Shown: positions 52,081 through 60,014 of the stretch, piece by piece
Numbering within the stretch: position 1 is the first letter of the stretch
How the letters are laid out: every line of letters begins with the position of its first letter
Source: Hymenobacter translucens
GTDB taxonomy: Bacteria; Bacteroidota; Bacteroidia; Cytophagales; Hymenobacteraceae
Reading direction: 5' to 3'
Assembly: GCF_020685205.1 (NCBI RefSeq)
Contig: NZ_JAJERB010000007.1
Coordinates: 1-64,000, forward strand
Length of the DNA stretch: 64,000 nucleotides
The notes under the pieces: model-generated
Seen by the model: only the letters and a program-made list of their open reading frames with translations
What the model was told of the DNA's origin: nothing
Databases searched by the model: none
Position numbers and translations under genes: made by a program

Positions 52081-52902
52081 TTAGTTCGACGCCGAAGCGG
52101 GCTTCATCTTCTCGACCTGCGCGCGGCTGTCGATGTACATCTGCTCGGCTTCTTTCAGGTTTTTGCTTTGCGGATAGGTATCCAGAAAGTGCTGGTAGTA
52201 GGCAATGGTTTCGAGGTACCGCTCCCGCTGCCTTTCCTCCACGCTTTCGCGGGCCAGGTTGTACTGGGCCTGCACCTTGAGGAAGTCGGCCTGCTCGTTA
52301 TACACGGAGGCCGGGTACTGCTGCTGGAAGCCGTTCAGGGCCACCACCGCCGACTGGTAGTACCGCAGCTGGTAGTAGAGCCGGGCACTTTCGAAGGCCT
52401 TGCTTTCCAGCTTCTTGGTCAGCTCCGTCGACATCTTCTCGGCCTCGGGGCGGAAGTTGCTGCTGGAGTAGCGGTTCAAAAACTCCTGAATCGACTCCAG
52501 GGCCGTGTAGGTGTTGGTTTGATCGAGCTCAAAACCCGGGGAGTCCAGAAACAGCGACTTGGCGTGCAGAAACATGGCCTCCTCCGCGTACTGGGAGTTG
52601 GGGTAGGTGTCGTAGAACGACTGGAAGTAGTAGGAGCTCAGCGTGTAGTTGCGCTGCTTGTAGTTGGTGTTGGCAAAGTAGAACTGCGCCTTTTCAGCCT
52701 CAGGGCGGCCTTTGAGGAGGGGCAACACGTCTTCGAGCAGAGTCCCGGCCCGTACAAAGTCGCCCTTCTCGTAGTACTGCAGAGCAGCCGCGTACTTCTT
52801 GTTGGCATCGGTGCTCTTCAGCAGCTTCTGGTAGCCGCTGCAGGAGGCCAGCAGCAAGGTGCTCAGCAACAGAAGAAAAAAGGTAGGGCGAACAAGGAGC
52901 AT
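52081..52902 (-). CDS. bamD: Outer membrane assembly lipoprotein BamD
   Basis: BAM complex lipoprotein for insertion of beta-barrels into the outer membrane. It has 273 residues from the ATG at 52902; the frame is open far upstream because it overlaps the ostA-like gene in another frame. The signal peptide MLLVRPTFFLLLLSTLLLAS ends in a lipobox with Cys20 or so (LASC). TPR-like helices follow: ALQYYEKGDFVRAGTLLEDVL, AQFYFANTNYKQRNYTLSSYYFQ, SARLYYQLRYYQSAVVALNGF and YYQHFLDTYPQSKNLKEAEQM. Length and repeats fit BamD. Confidence 0.93.
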   Translation of the reverse strand: MLLVRPTFFLLLLSTLLLASCSGYQKLLKSTDANKKYAAALQYYEKGDFVRAGTLLEDVLPLLKGRPEAEKAQFYFANTNYKQRNYTLSSYYFQSFYDTYPNSQYAEEAMFLHAKSLFLDSPGFELDQTNTYTALESIQEFLNRYSSSNFRPEAEKMSTELTKKLESKAFESARLYYQLRYYQSAVVALNGFQQQYPASVYNEQADFLKVQAQYNLARESVEERQRERYLETIAYYQHFLDTYPQSKNLKEAEQMYIDSRAQVEKMKPASASN

Positions 52903-52952
52903 AAGGGGCGCAAAGGTAACGGATTGCGAGGCCGAATCAAAGTAAGGAGGCG

Positions 52953-54647
52953 CTAGCGGGCAGTAGCGGGCCGGGCGGACGCTTTCGGCTGAGCGGCAGC
53001 CGGTTTGGGCTTTGCCTTGGCCGCCGACCTGCCTTTTGCTTTCGTTTCCGGCCTGGGTTTGGCTTTCCCCTTGGGCTTGGGTTTGGCGGGCGGGGTAAAC
53101 TGCTTGCCCAACACGGCCCGGCGGGTCGGGCGTTCCGCGAGGCGCCACCGGAAGCCCTTGAGCTGCTTGGCATCGGCGGTAAGCTCGTGGGGCGGAATAA
53201 AGCTGGCGTCGGGGTTGGTCAGGAAGGATATCGTCTGGAGCTTGTTGTCGGCAAAGCGCAGGGCCATGTTCGCGCTGACGGCTTTGTTCAGGCCGGTGAG
53301 GGCCGTGTCGCCTTCAAGAGCAAAGTACAGGCTCTCGGAGTTGCCAAGCACGTCAACTTTTTTCAGCTTGCTCTCCTGGAAGTAGGCCACCATGTTGCGG
53401 CCCTTCACCTGGTTGAAGTTCAGCAGGGTATCCTGGCCCACGATAAACGAGTTGGCGTACAGCCGCATCTGGTCGATCTTGCTGCGCCGCTGCCGGATTT
53501 CCATGCTGTCGGCCGTGAGCTGGTTTTTGTTGTTCCACAGAATCGGCCCCTGGTTGAGGTAGATGATGGAATCCAACCGGTTGTACGTCAGCGAGTCGCA
53601 GCGCCCCTGCAGGTCGGCGCGGAAGATGCGCACGTGCTTGTAGGCGTAGATGACGCCAGCGCTGTTCTTGGCGGTGTTGCCTTCCACGCTGGTCAGCGTA
53701 TCGGCGGCCAGGTAGAGGGTATCCTTGTCGGAGATGTTGCGCATCACCGGGGAGCCGTACACCTTGGCCCGGCCTAAACCGCGCCAGTAGCGCCCGGCGT
53801 CGCCCCGAATCACAATGTTGTCTTTTTTCGAGGTCATCGACACGTGCCCGGTGGCTACGCCGTACTGCCGGCCCTCGTCGTACACGAGCTGGTCACCGCC
53901 GAGCAGGTAGTTGGGCGTCTCGATCTTAGCGTTGCGCTTAAAGTTGGAAACCCGCGTGAGGGTGTTGTACTGGCCGTTTTCGGCGTAGAGCGTGCCCTGT
54001 TTCCCTTTGATGCGGGTAGGCCCGAAGAAGTACACGACCTTGCTGATGGTATTGTACTGCAGCGTGTCGCCGGTGATGTCGTAGTCCTTGGTGACCACGT
54101 GCACGTCGCGCTTGAAGCTGAATACCTTGGACGAGGTATTGTAGTAGCCGAACTGGCTGTCGAGCGTGTTCTCGGGGTCGGTGAGGTGGCCGCCGCTGCT
54201 GTAGTAGGCCAGGTTCTTGTTCAGGTCGTAGTCGAGCAGCTGGGTGGTAAGTGTCATGCGCGGGTCGCGCATGGTCACGTTGCCGGTCATGCGGGCCTTG
54301 CGGGTGTCGCCGTCGTAGTAGCCCCGGTCCCCGGTGATGGTCACCGTGTCGTTGTCGACGATGCGCACGTTGCTGAACGCCTCGATGGCGTTGCGCTCGG
54401 TGTACTGGTAGGCCGAGTCGCAGTACAGCAGCGTATTGCCCTGCCGGAAGCTCACGGCCCCGATCAGCTTGCGGATCTGCACCCCGTTGAACACCCCGCC
54501 GACCAGCTCCTGGGAGCCGAGCAGCTCCACGCGCTGGCCCTTGGGCGGCGGGGCCGGCTGGCTGCGGGCCGCCGGGCGCTGCTGGGCGCCGGCCCAGGCG
54601 GGCAAGAGTACGATCAGGAAGAAAAAAAGAAGCTTCGGAAAAGGCAT
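52953..54647 (-). CDS. OstA-like / LptA-LptD N-terminal family protein
   Basis: Periplasmic OstA-domain protein thought to take part in LPS or outer-membrane lipid transport in Bacteroidota. It has 564 residues from the ATG at 54647, with a signal peptide ending AGAQ. From about 35 to 470 it has repeated beta-strand units of the OstA type: GNTLLYCDSAYQYTERNAIEAF, ITGDRGYYDGDTRKARMTGNV and similar D-x-x-x-Y-N/D elements. The last 80 residues are a Pro/Lys/Ala-rich tail (KPKPKGKAKPRPETKAKGRS) that is probably disordered. It heads the bamD-rpoZ-coaC run. Confidence 0.88.
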   Translation of the reverse strand: MPFPKLLFFFLIVLLPAWAGAQQRPAARSQPAPPPKGQRVELLGSQELVGGVFNGVQIRKLIGAVSFRQGNTLLYCDSAYQYTERNAIEAFSNVRIVDNDTVTITGDRGYYDGDTRKARMTGNVTMRDPRMTLTTQLLDYDLNKNLAYYSSGGHLTDPENTLDSQFGYYNTSSKVFSFKRDVHVVTKDYDITGDTLQYNTISKVVYFFGPTRIKGKQGTLYAENGQYNTLTRVSNFKRNAKIETPNYLLGGDQLVYDEGRQYGVATGHVSMTSKKDNIVIRGDAGRYWRGLGRAKVYGSPVMRNISDKDTLYLAADTLTSVEGNTAKNSAGVIYAYKHVRIFRADLQGRCDSLTYNRLDSIIYLNQGPILWNNKNQLTADSMEIRQRRSKIDQMRLYANSFIVGQDTLLNFNQVKGRNMVAYFQESKLKKVDVLGNSESLYFALEGDTALTGLNKAVSANMALRFADNKLQTISFLTNPDASFIPPHELTADAKQLKGFRWRLAERPTRRAVLGKQFTPPAKPKPKGKAKPRPETKAKGRSAAKAKPKPAAAQPKASARPATAR

Positions 54648-54780
54648 TTCAGGGCAAAGGTACGGAAGGCCCGCTGGTAACGCCCATCTTTGCAGCATAG
54701 TGCCTTTAGAGAGGAGTCAGGAGTTAGAAGCTGGGAGTTAGAATGGTTTTTAACTGCCGTTATGTTGCCGTTATTTAGCT

Positions 54781-54893
54781 GTCATCCTTAATCTGGCGTA
54801 CGGCGCAAGCCGAAGGACCCTAGCACCGAAGAACGATACTCGCAAAAACGACTCGTTCACACCTTATAAGGTTCTTCGCAGGCTCAGGATGAC
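54781..54893. repeat. 113-bp element with GTCATCCT inverted ends
   Basis: It begins GTCATCCTTAATCTGG and ends GGCTCAGGATGAC. The outer 8 bases pair perfectly, and further pairing (AAGCCGAAGGACC with GGTTCTTCGCAGG) is partial. It has the look of a small non-autonomous repeat of the kind scattered in Hymenobacter-like genomes, without a gene. Confidence 0.65.
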
Positions 54894-54911
54894 CGCCTTT
54901 ATAAGCAACGA

Positions 54912-54964
54912 CGCCAACCACCCCGCCCTTCGGGCACCCCTCCTTAACTAAGGAGGGGAACTGA
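54912..54964. repeat. Dispersed repeat with inverted core (copy 2)
   Basis: It starts GCCAACCACCCCGCCC and holds the perfect inverted core CCCCTCCTTA-AC-TAAGGAGGGG, ending GAACTGA. It aligns with the copy at 43408-43459, including the flanking AACCAC and GGGGAAC blocks. Confidence 0.75.
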
Positions 54965-55036
54965 CTTTCCCCAACCTCCCGCCTCCTTCTCCTAGCTCCT
55001 GCGCAGCAGCTTCCAACTCCTAACTCCTACCAACAA

Positions 55037-56365
55037 ATGCTTGACCGCGTCCGCCAATACATCGAAGAAAACGAGCTTTTCAACCTGGCCACCGACCAGT
55101 TGCTGGTAGCCGTAAGCGGGGGCATGGACTCGGTGGTGCTGGCCGACGTGCTGCACCGCCTGGGCGCGCAGTTTGCCATTGCCCACTGCCATTTCGGGCT
55201 GCGCGGCGAGGAAGCCGATGCCGACGAGGAATTCGTACGCAAGCTGGCCAAGAAGTACAACGTGCCCTACTTCGCCGAATTCTTCCAGACCAAGGCATTT
55301 GCCGAGCAGGAAGGCATTTCTACCCAGATGGCGGCCCGGGCCCTGCGCTACGAGTGGTTTGAGCGAATCCGCCAGACCCAGGGCCTCGACTACACTGCCA
55401 CCGCCCACCACCAGCGCGACGCGGCCGAAACCATGCTGCTCAACCTCACCCATGGTACCGGGCTGGCCGGTTTTCACGGCATCCGGCCCAAGAACGCCAA
55501 CCTGGTCCGGCCCCTGCTGGGCATCGGCAAGCCCGATCTGTTTGACTACCTCGTGGAAGAGCGCCTCGTCTGGCGCGAGGATGCCTCCAATGACAGTCCT
55601 ACCTACCAGCGCAACCGCCTCCGCCTGGAAGTGCTGCCCGTGCTGCGCGACATCAACCCCAGCCTCGACCATAGCCTGCAGCTGACCGCCGAGCGGGTAG
55701 GCGGGGCCGAGGAAATCCTGCGCCGCTACGTGGCCGACACGGCCGCCCAGGCCCGCCGTACCGCCGAGGAAGCCACCTACCTCAACATCGCCACCCTGCA
55801 GGGCACGGCCGCCACCGCGCTGGTTTTGCACGAGCTGCTGCGGCCATTCAACTTCTCGTATCTGGTCGTCAAGGACATTGTAGCGGCGTTCAAGGCGCCG
55901 GCCGGACGGAAGTTTGAGTCGCCGACCCATTTGCTGGTCAAGGACCGCGACGAGCTGGTGATTACGCCCCGTCGCCTGACCGGCTTCGGAACCCATCAGC
56001 TGATGGCCGGGCAGGCGGAACTGGACGCCGACGGGCTGCGCCTGCGGGCCGAGGAAGCTGCTGCCGAAGGGTTCGACCTACCCCGGGGCAAGAACGTGGC
56101 CGCGCTGGACGCCGACCGCCTGCAGTTTCCGCTCACGGTGCGCCGCTGGCAGGAAGGCGACTGGTTTATGCCCATCGGCCTGAAAGGCAAAAAGAAGCTC
56201 AGCGACTTCCTGATCGACCAGAAAGTGCCGCTTAACCTCAAAGACGAAGTGCGGGTGCTCGTCACGGCCGACCAGAAGATTGCCTGGGTTATCGGCTTCC
56301 GGCCCGATGACCGGTACAAGGTAACCGAGGAAACGCAGCGCGTGCTCGTCGTGCGCAAGCTGTAA
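55037..56365 (+). CDS. tilS: tRNA(Ile)-lysidine synthase
   Basis: Converts C34 of tRNA-Ile(CAU) to lysidine with ATP and Lys, so that it reads AUA. It has 442 residues. The N-terminal PP-loop is LLVAVSGGMDSVVLADVL near residue 20-37, followed by HCHFGLRGEEADADEEFV, the TATAHHQRDAAETMLLNLTHGTGLAGFHGI block and EDASNDSPTYQRNRLR. A TilS substrate-binding middle domain and a C-terminal domain (VRRWQEGDWFMPIGLKGKKKLSDFLIDQKV) complete the usual two-domain extension. The right heptamer array ends 8 bp before the ATG. Confidence 0.95.
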   Translation: MLDRVRQYIEENELFNLATDQLLVAVSGGMDSVVLADVLHRLGAQFAIAHCHFGLRGEEADADEEFVRKLAKKYNVPYFAEFFQTKAFAEQEGISTQMAARALRYEWFERIRQTQGLDYTATAHHQRDAAETMLLNLTHGTGLAGFHGIRPKNANLVRPLLGIGKPDLFDYLVEERLVWREDASNDSPTYQRNRLRLEVLPVLRDINPSLDHSLQLTAERVGGAEEILRRYVADTAAQARRTAEEATYLNIATLQGTAATALVLHELLRPFNFSYLVVKDIVAAFKAPAGRKFESPTHLLVKDRDELVITPRRLTGFGTHQLMAGQAELDADGLRLRAEEAAAEGFDLPRGKNVAALDADRLQFPLTVRRWQEGDWFMPIGLKGKKKLSDFLIDQKVPLNLKDEVRVLVTADQKIAWVIGFRPDDRYKVTEETQRVLVVRKL

Positions 56366-56486
56366 AAGGCTTCTGCCTTCGTGGAGCAGGCTTCGGCAAC
56401 GTTCCCGTAAGTTGTTTAACCCGGCTATGGGTTTTCGCTTACTTTTACGGCTCGGATTTCAAAACCTAAAACTCAATTCCCACCCG

Positions 56487-57428
56487 ATGAAAGTTACCGT
56501 AGTAGGGGCTGGCAACGTAGGCGCAACCTGCGCTGATGTATTGGCCACCCGCGAAATCGCCAACGAAATCGTCCTCGTCGACATCAAGGAAGGCTTCGCC
56601 GAAGGCAAAGCGCTGGACATCTGGCAGAAAGCCCCCATTATCGGCTACGACTCGCGCACCGTGGGCGTGACCGGCGACTACAGCCGCACGGCCGACTCCG
56701 ACGTAGTGGTTATCACCTCCGGCCTGCCCCGCAAGCCCGGCATGACCCGCGACGACCTGATTTCGACCAACGCCGGCATCGTGAAGTCGGTGACCGAGCA
56801 GGTAGTGAAATACTCGCCCAACGCCATTATCATCATCGTCAGCAATCCGCTCGACGTGATGACCTACCAGGCCCACCTCACCTCGGGTCTGCCCCGCGAG
56901 AAGGTGTTCGGCATGGCCGGCATCCTCGATACGGCCCGCTACCGCGCCTTCCTGGCCGAGGCGCTCAACGTAAGCCCCAAGGACATTCAGGCCGTGCTGA
57001 TGGGCGGCCACGGCGACACCATGGTGCCCCTGCCCCGCTACACGACGGTAGGCGGTATTCCCGTAACCGAGCTGATCGGCAAAGCCGAGCTTGACGCCAT
57101 CGTAGCCCGCACCACCAACGGTGGCGGTGAGCTGGTGAAGCTGATGGGTACGTCGGCCTGGTATGCCCCCGGCGCCGCTGCGGCTCAGATGGTAGAAGCC
57201 ATTGTGCGCGACCAGCGCCGCGTATTCCCCGTCTGCATCAAGCTCGAAGGCGAGTATGGCATCGACGGCGTGTACCTGGGTGCTCCGGTTATCCTGGGCA
57301 AGAACGGCATCGAGAAAGTTATTGAGCTCCAGCTCAACGACGAAGAGAAGCAGCTGCTCGAAACCTCCCGCGGCCACGTGAAAGAGGTAATGGATGCCCT
57401 CGACAACATGAGCAAGGCCAGCGCCTAG
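56487..57428 (+). CDS. mdh: Malate dehydrogenase (LDH-like type)
   Basis: NAD-dependent malate-oxaloacetate interconversion in the TCA cycle. It has 313 residues from the ATG at 56487, the start that puts KVTVVGAGNVGATCADVLA at the N-terminus; the frame opens 75 bp upstream without family features. Signatures: Asp in LVDIKEGFAEGKALD (NAD preference), GLPRKPGMTRDDL with the substrate Arg, DTARYRAFLAEAL, and the catalytic His in GGHGDTMVPLPRY. It is followed by a strong terminator. Confidence 0.96.
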   Translation: MKVTVVGAGNVGATCADVLATREIANEIVLVDIKEGFAEGKALDIWQKAPIIGYDSRTVGVTGDYSRTADSDVVVITSGLPRKPGMTRDDLISTNAGIVKSVTEQVVKYSPNAIIIIVSNPLDVMTYQAHLTSGLPREKVFGMAGILDTARYRAFLAEALNVSPKDIQAVLMGGHGDTMVPLPRYTTVGGIPVTELIGKAELDAIVARTTNGGGELVKLMGTSAWYAPGAAAAQMVEAIVRDQRRVFPVCIKLEGEYGIDGVYLGAPVILGKNGIEKVIELQLNDEEKQLLETSRGHVKEVMDALDNMSKASA

Positions 57429-57457
57429 TTTTCAGTCGAGTCCTGAAAGATTTTTAC

Positions 57458-57494
57458 CCGCCCGCTCTGCCCCGCAGAGCGGGCGGTTTGCTTT
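57458..57494 (+). terminator. Terminator after mdh
   Basis: CCGCCCGCTCTGC pairs perfectly with GCAGAGCGGGCGG around CCC, followed by TTTGCTTT, 30 bp past the mdh stop. Confidence 0.88.
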
Positions 57495-57521
57495 CTTGCC
57501 GGTACCAACCTTTCCTTGCTC

Positions 57522-58220
57522 ATGACTGCCGCCCACGTTCAAGCTGCCCTCGACGCTCTGGCTGACCCCGCGCGGGCGGTGCTACTGCAGCGGTTTTTCA
57601 AGACCGGCCCGGGCGACTACGGCGAAGGTGACCGGTTTCTGGGCCTCAACCTGCCCCAGCAGCGCGAAGTGGCCCGGCACTTTAAAACCCTGCCCCTGCC
57701 CGAAACCGAGCAGCTGCTGACCAGCCCCTGGCACGAGCACCGGCAAACGGCGCTCATCATCTGGACGCTACAGTATGCCAAAGCGGGACCAGCCGGACGG
57801 CAGGCCATCCACGAGGCGTATCTACAGAACCGCCAACGGGTCAACAACTGGAACCTGGTCGACATTACCTGCCCGCTGCTGCTGGGCACCCACCTGCTGC
57901 ACCAGGACCGGAGCCTGTTGTATGAGCTGACGGCCGAAAATCACCTCTGGAGCCAGCGCATGAGCATCGTAGCTACGCTGGCCTTTATCCGCAAGCGGCA
58001 GCTGCAGGATACGTTTGCCATTGCCGAGCAACTCCTCTCCCACCCGCACGACCTGATTCACAAAGCCACCGGCTGGATGCTGCGGGAGGCGGGCAAACGG
58101 AGCGAGGAAGCCCTGGAGGAATTTCTGGCTGACCACCGCGGGCTCCTGCCCCGCACGACCCTGCGCTACGCCATCGAGAAGCTGGAGCCCGCCCGGCGGC
58201 ACTGGCACCTGATGAGCTGA
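57522..58220 (+). CDS. DNA alkylation repair protein, AlkD-like (HEAT-like repeats)
   Basis: The protein has 232 residues from the ATG at 57522 (a TTG at 57516 is in frame). It is built of HEAT-like helical pairs as in AlkC/AlkD glycosylases that remove N3- and N7-alkylated purines. Matching pieces: FFKTGPGDYGEGDRFLGLNLPQQREVARHF, LTSPWHEHRQTALIIWTLQYA, INNWNLVDITCPLLLGTHLL-like VNNWNLVDITCP, LWSQRMSIVATLAFIRKRQL and DLIHKATGWMLREAGKRSEE. The DIT and WMLREAGKR motifs fit the active groove. It is a monocistron ended by the heptamer hairpin. Confidence 0.92.
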   Translation: MTAAHVQAALDALADPARAVLLQRFFKTGPGDYGEGDRFLGLNLPQQREVARHFKTLPLPETEQLLTSPWHEHRQTALIIWTLQYAKAGPAGRQAIHEAYLQNRQRVNNWNLVDITCPLLLGTHLLHQDRSLLYELTAENHLWSQRMSIVATLAFIRKRQLQDTFAIAEQLLSHPHDLIHKATGWMLREAGKRSEEALEEFLADHRGLLPRTTLRYAIEKLEPARRHWHLMS

Positions 58221-58306
58221 GTTGCTAGTTGACAGTTGTCAGTTGTTAGTTGTTAGTTGTCAGAACGATCCTGACAACTAACAACTAACAACTAACAACT
58301 AATAAC
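58221..58306. repeat. Heptamer-array hairpin between convergent genes
   Basis: The whole 86-bp gap between two convergent stop codons. On the left six 7-bp units (GTTGCTA, GTTGACA, GTTGTCA, then GTTGTTA-type), on the right CTAACAA units. Bases 58242-58263 pair perfectly with 58271-58292 (22 bp) around AACGATC, and pairing continues outward with mismatches. It could act as a bidirectional terminator although it is AT-rich. Confidence 0.9.
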
Positions 58307-59203
58307 CTACTTCTGACTGGCACGGAACAGCTTCTGCTTTTCCTCTTTCGACAGGCTCTCGTAGCCGGACCGGGAAATCTTGTCCAGAATCACGTCGATT
58401 TCCTCCTGCATCGGATTTACCAGGCCGCCGCTCTTGCCCTTCGCAGGAGTTGCAGCCGGCCGGTCGCGGTGGGTGACGCGCAGGTTGGGACGGCCGTGCA
58501 GCAGGTTATCGATCCAGTCGCCCACAGCCTGCACCGGACGGCCCAGGTCGCGGCCGGCCTGGAGCTGCTTGATAAACACAAAGCCCAGGATGGCCCCGCC
58601 CAGGTGGGCAATATCACCACCCACGTTGCCGCCATTAATGCCCACTATCGACATCAGCACCACCACGGCTGCGATGTACTTGATGCGGACCGGGCCTATG
58701 AAAATGACATTGAAGGTATAGTTGGGCAACAGGGTAGCGCCCCCTACGATAATGGCCGTCACGCTGGCTGAAGCGCCGTACAGAATTGCATACTGGCTTT
58801 GAAAGCGGGGCAGCAGGTTGTACGCCAGCAGATACAGCACAGCCCCGGCCAGGGCGCCCAGCACGTAGAGGCTCACCAGCTTCCGGTTGCCGAGGTATTC
58901 CCGCACCAGGGCTCCAAACCAGTACAGGTTCAGCAGGTTGAACAGGATATGCAGCGGCGCGATGTGCACGAGGCTGTAGGTGAGCAGCGTCCAGGGGCGG
59001 GTCAGCAGGCGCGACGGCTCCGAGGGTACAGCCAGCCAGGCCAGCACCGGCCGGAACGTGTCGATGGGCCCGCCGCTGCTCAGAAACCGGATTGCCCCAA
59101 ACAGCATCAGCCCGGCAAACACCAGCACGTTGATCAGCAGAAGCTGATTCAGGGCGTTGTCGCGGCGGCTAAAGGCGGTGCGGATATCGTTGATAATGCT
59201 CAT
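58307..59203 (-). CDS. Rhomboid family intramembrane serine protease (1)
   Basis: Cleaves membrane proteins within or near their membrane helices. It has 298 residues with six membrane segments between about 20 and 230. The rhomboid signatures are LVHIAPLHILFNLLNLYWFG (loop 1 and helix 2), the nucleophile Ser in LYGASASVTAI and the catalytic His in GDIAHLGGAILGFVFI. A 70-residue cytoplasmic C-terminal tail carries HRDRPAATPAKGKSGGLVNPM and a helical end, GYESLSKEEKQKLFRA. It lies 10 bp after the second rhomboid gene on the same strand. Confidence 0.93.
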   Translation of the reverse strand: MSIINDIRTAFSRRDNALNQLLLINVLVFAGLMLFGAIRFLSSGGPIDTFRPVLAWLAVPSEPSRLLTRPWTLLTYSLVHIAPLHILFNLLNLYWFGALVREYLGNRKLVSLYVLGALAGAVLYLLAYNLLPRFQSQYAILYGASASVTAIIVGGATLLPNYTFNVIFIGPVRIKYIAAVVVLMSIVGINGGNVGGDIAHLGGAILGFVFIKQLQAGRDLGRPVQAVGDWIDNLLHGRPNLRVTHRDRPAATPAKGKSGGLVNPMQEEIDVILDKISRSGYESLSKEEKQKLFRASQK

Positions 59204-59213
59204 CGGGTGGAAA

Positions 59214-59990
59214 TCAATAAAACTGGCCGCGGCTGCGCTCCCAGAGTTTCAACAGAATGAAGGCAACCAGCATTCCACTAAGGTGGGCAAAGTGGGCAAT
59301 GTTGTCGCCGGGGGCCCGCTGCACGCCCGCGTACAGCTCGTAGGCCCCGTAAAGGAATACGAAGTACTTGGCTTTGATGGGCACCGGTAAAAACAGCAGC
59401 ATCAGCTCGGTGTTCGGAAACAGGTAGGCAAACGCAAACAGCAGCCCGAACAGGGCACCTGACGCGCCGACCATCGGCGCATTCAGGGCAGAGTTAAAGA
59501 TGGCACTGATAGTTTCCTTGGCCGACGCAACGACGCCCTGGTTTTCGGGGTGGTTATCCAGCTCGGCCGCCACCGCCTCATACCCCCTGGCACCAGGCAT
59601 ATTCTCCTCGAAAAAGTCAGCCAGCCGCACGCCGGACGGAGCCTCCTCGAATGCCAGCCGGTCGTCGTTCATCTTATTCAGCTCGTAGTGGCGTACGCCG
59701 GAATACAGAATGCCGGCCCCGATACCGCATACCAGCCAGAATGTGAGAAAACGCTGCTGCCCCCAGCGCTGCTCCAGCAAGGGCCCAAAGGAAACCAGAC
59801 CGAACATGTTCGACAGCAGGTGGCCGATGCCGCCGTGCATGAACATGTAGGTCACAAACTGCCAGGGCTGAAATTTCAGCGAGCCAAAAGGATATAAGGC
59901 CAGAAAGTTGAGTCCCAGCTGACTTTGCAGGATGAAAACGCCGATGTTGATGAAAAGCAGAATGCGTACTGTCGGGGTCAGGTTGAACAT
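59214..59990 (-). CDS. Rhomboid family intramembrane serine protease (2), with acidic insertion
   Basis: The protein has 258 residues. The rhomboid signatures are FVTYMFMHGGIGHLLSNMFGLVSFG, the nucleophile Ser in MVGASGALFGLLFAFAY and the catalytic His in NIAHFAHLSGMLVAFI. Between the third and fourth membrane segments it has an unusually long loop (about 100-165) rich in Glu/Asp/Asn (NKMNDDRLAFEEAPSG onward), not present in the neighbour. The pair lies directly downstream of mutL, an order often seen in this phylum. They may form a partner set. Confidence 0.93.
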   Translation of the reverse strand: MFNLTPTVRILLFINIGVFILQSQLGLNFLALYPFGSLKFQPWQFVTYMFMHGGIGHLLSNMFGLVSFGPLLEQRWGQQRFLTFWLVCGIGAGILYSGVRHYELNKMNDDRLAFEEAPSGVRLADFFEENMPGARGYEAVAAELDNHPENQGVVASAKETISAIFNSALNAPMVGASGALFGLLFAFAYLFPNTELMLLFLPVPIKAKYFVFLYGAYELYAGVQRAPGDNIAHFAHLSGMLVAFILLKLWERSRGQFY

Positions 59991-60014
59991 GGCGCGGAAG
60001 CTAGGCCGGGAAAA

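Larger units (their letters stand above)
54648..55036. repeat. Composite intergenic island with heptamer arrays and two repeats
   Basis: The 389-bp gap between divergent ostA-like and tilS. Its ends carry inverted AACTCCT-type heptamer arrays: 54712-54733 pairs with 55007-55028 at 20 of 22 positions (AGGAGT..AGAAGCTG). Between them are the GTCATCCT element (54781-54893) and the dispersed repeat (54912-54964). The promoters of both genes must lie here, but no clear box was found. Confidence 0.75.

Noticed and set aside
53005..53385. Frame opposite the Lys/Pro-rich tail of the ostA-like gene
   Set aside because: It is a shadow of a low-complexity tail; the Gly/Leu/Ala pattern arises from the complementary codons.
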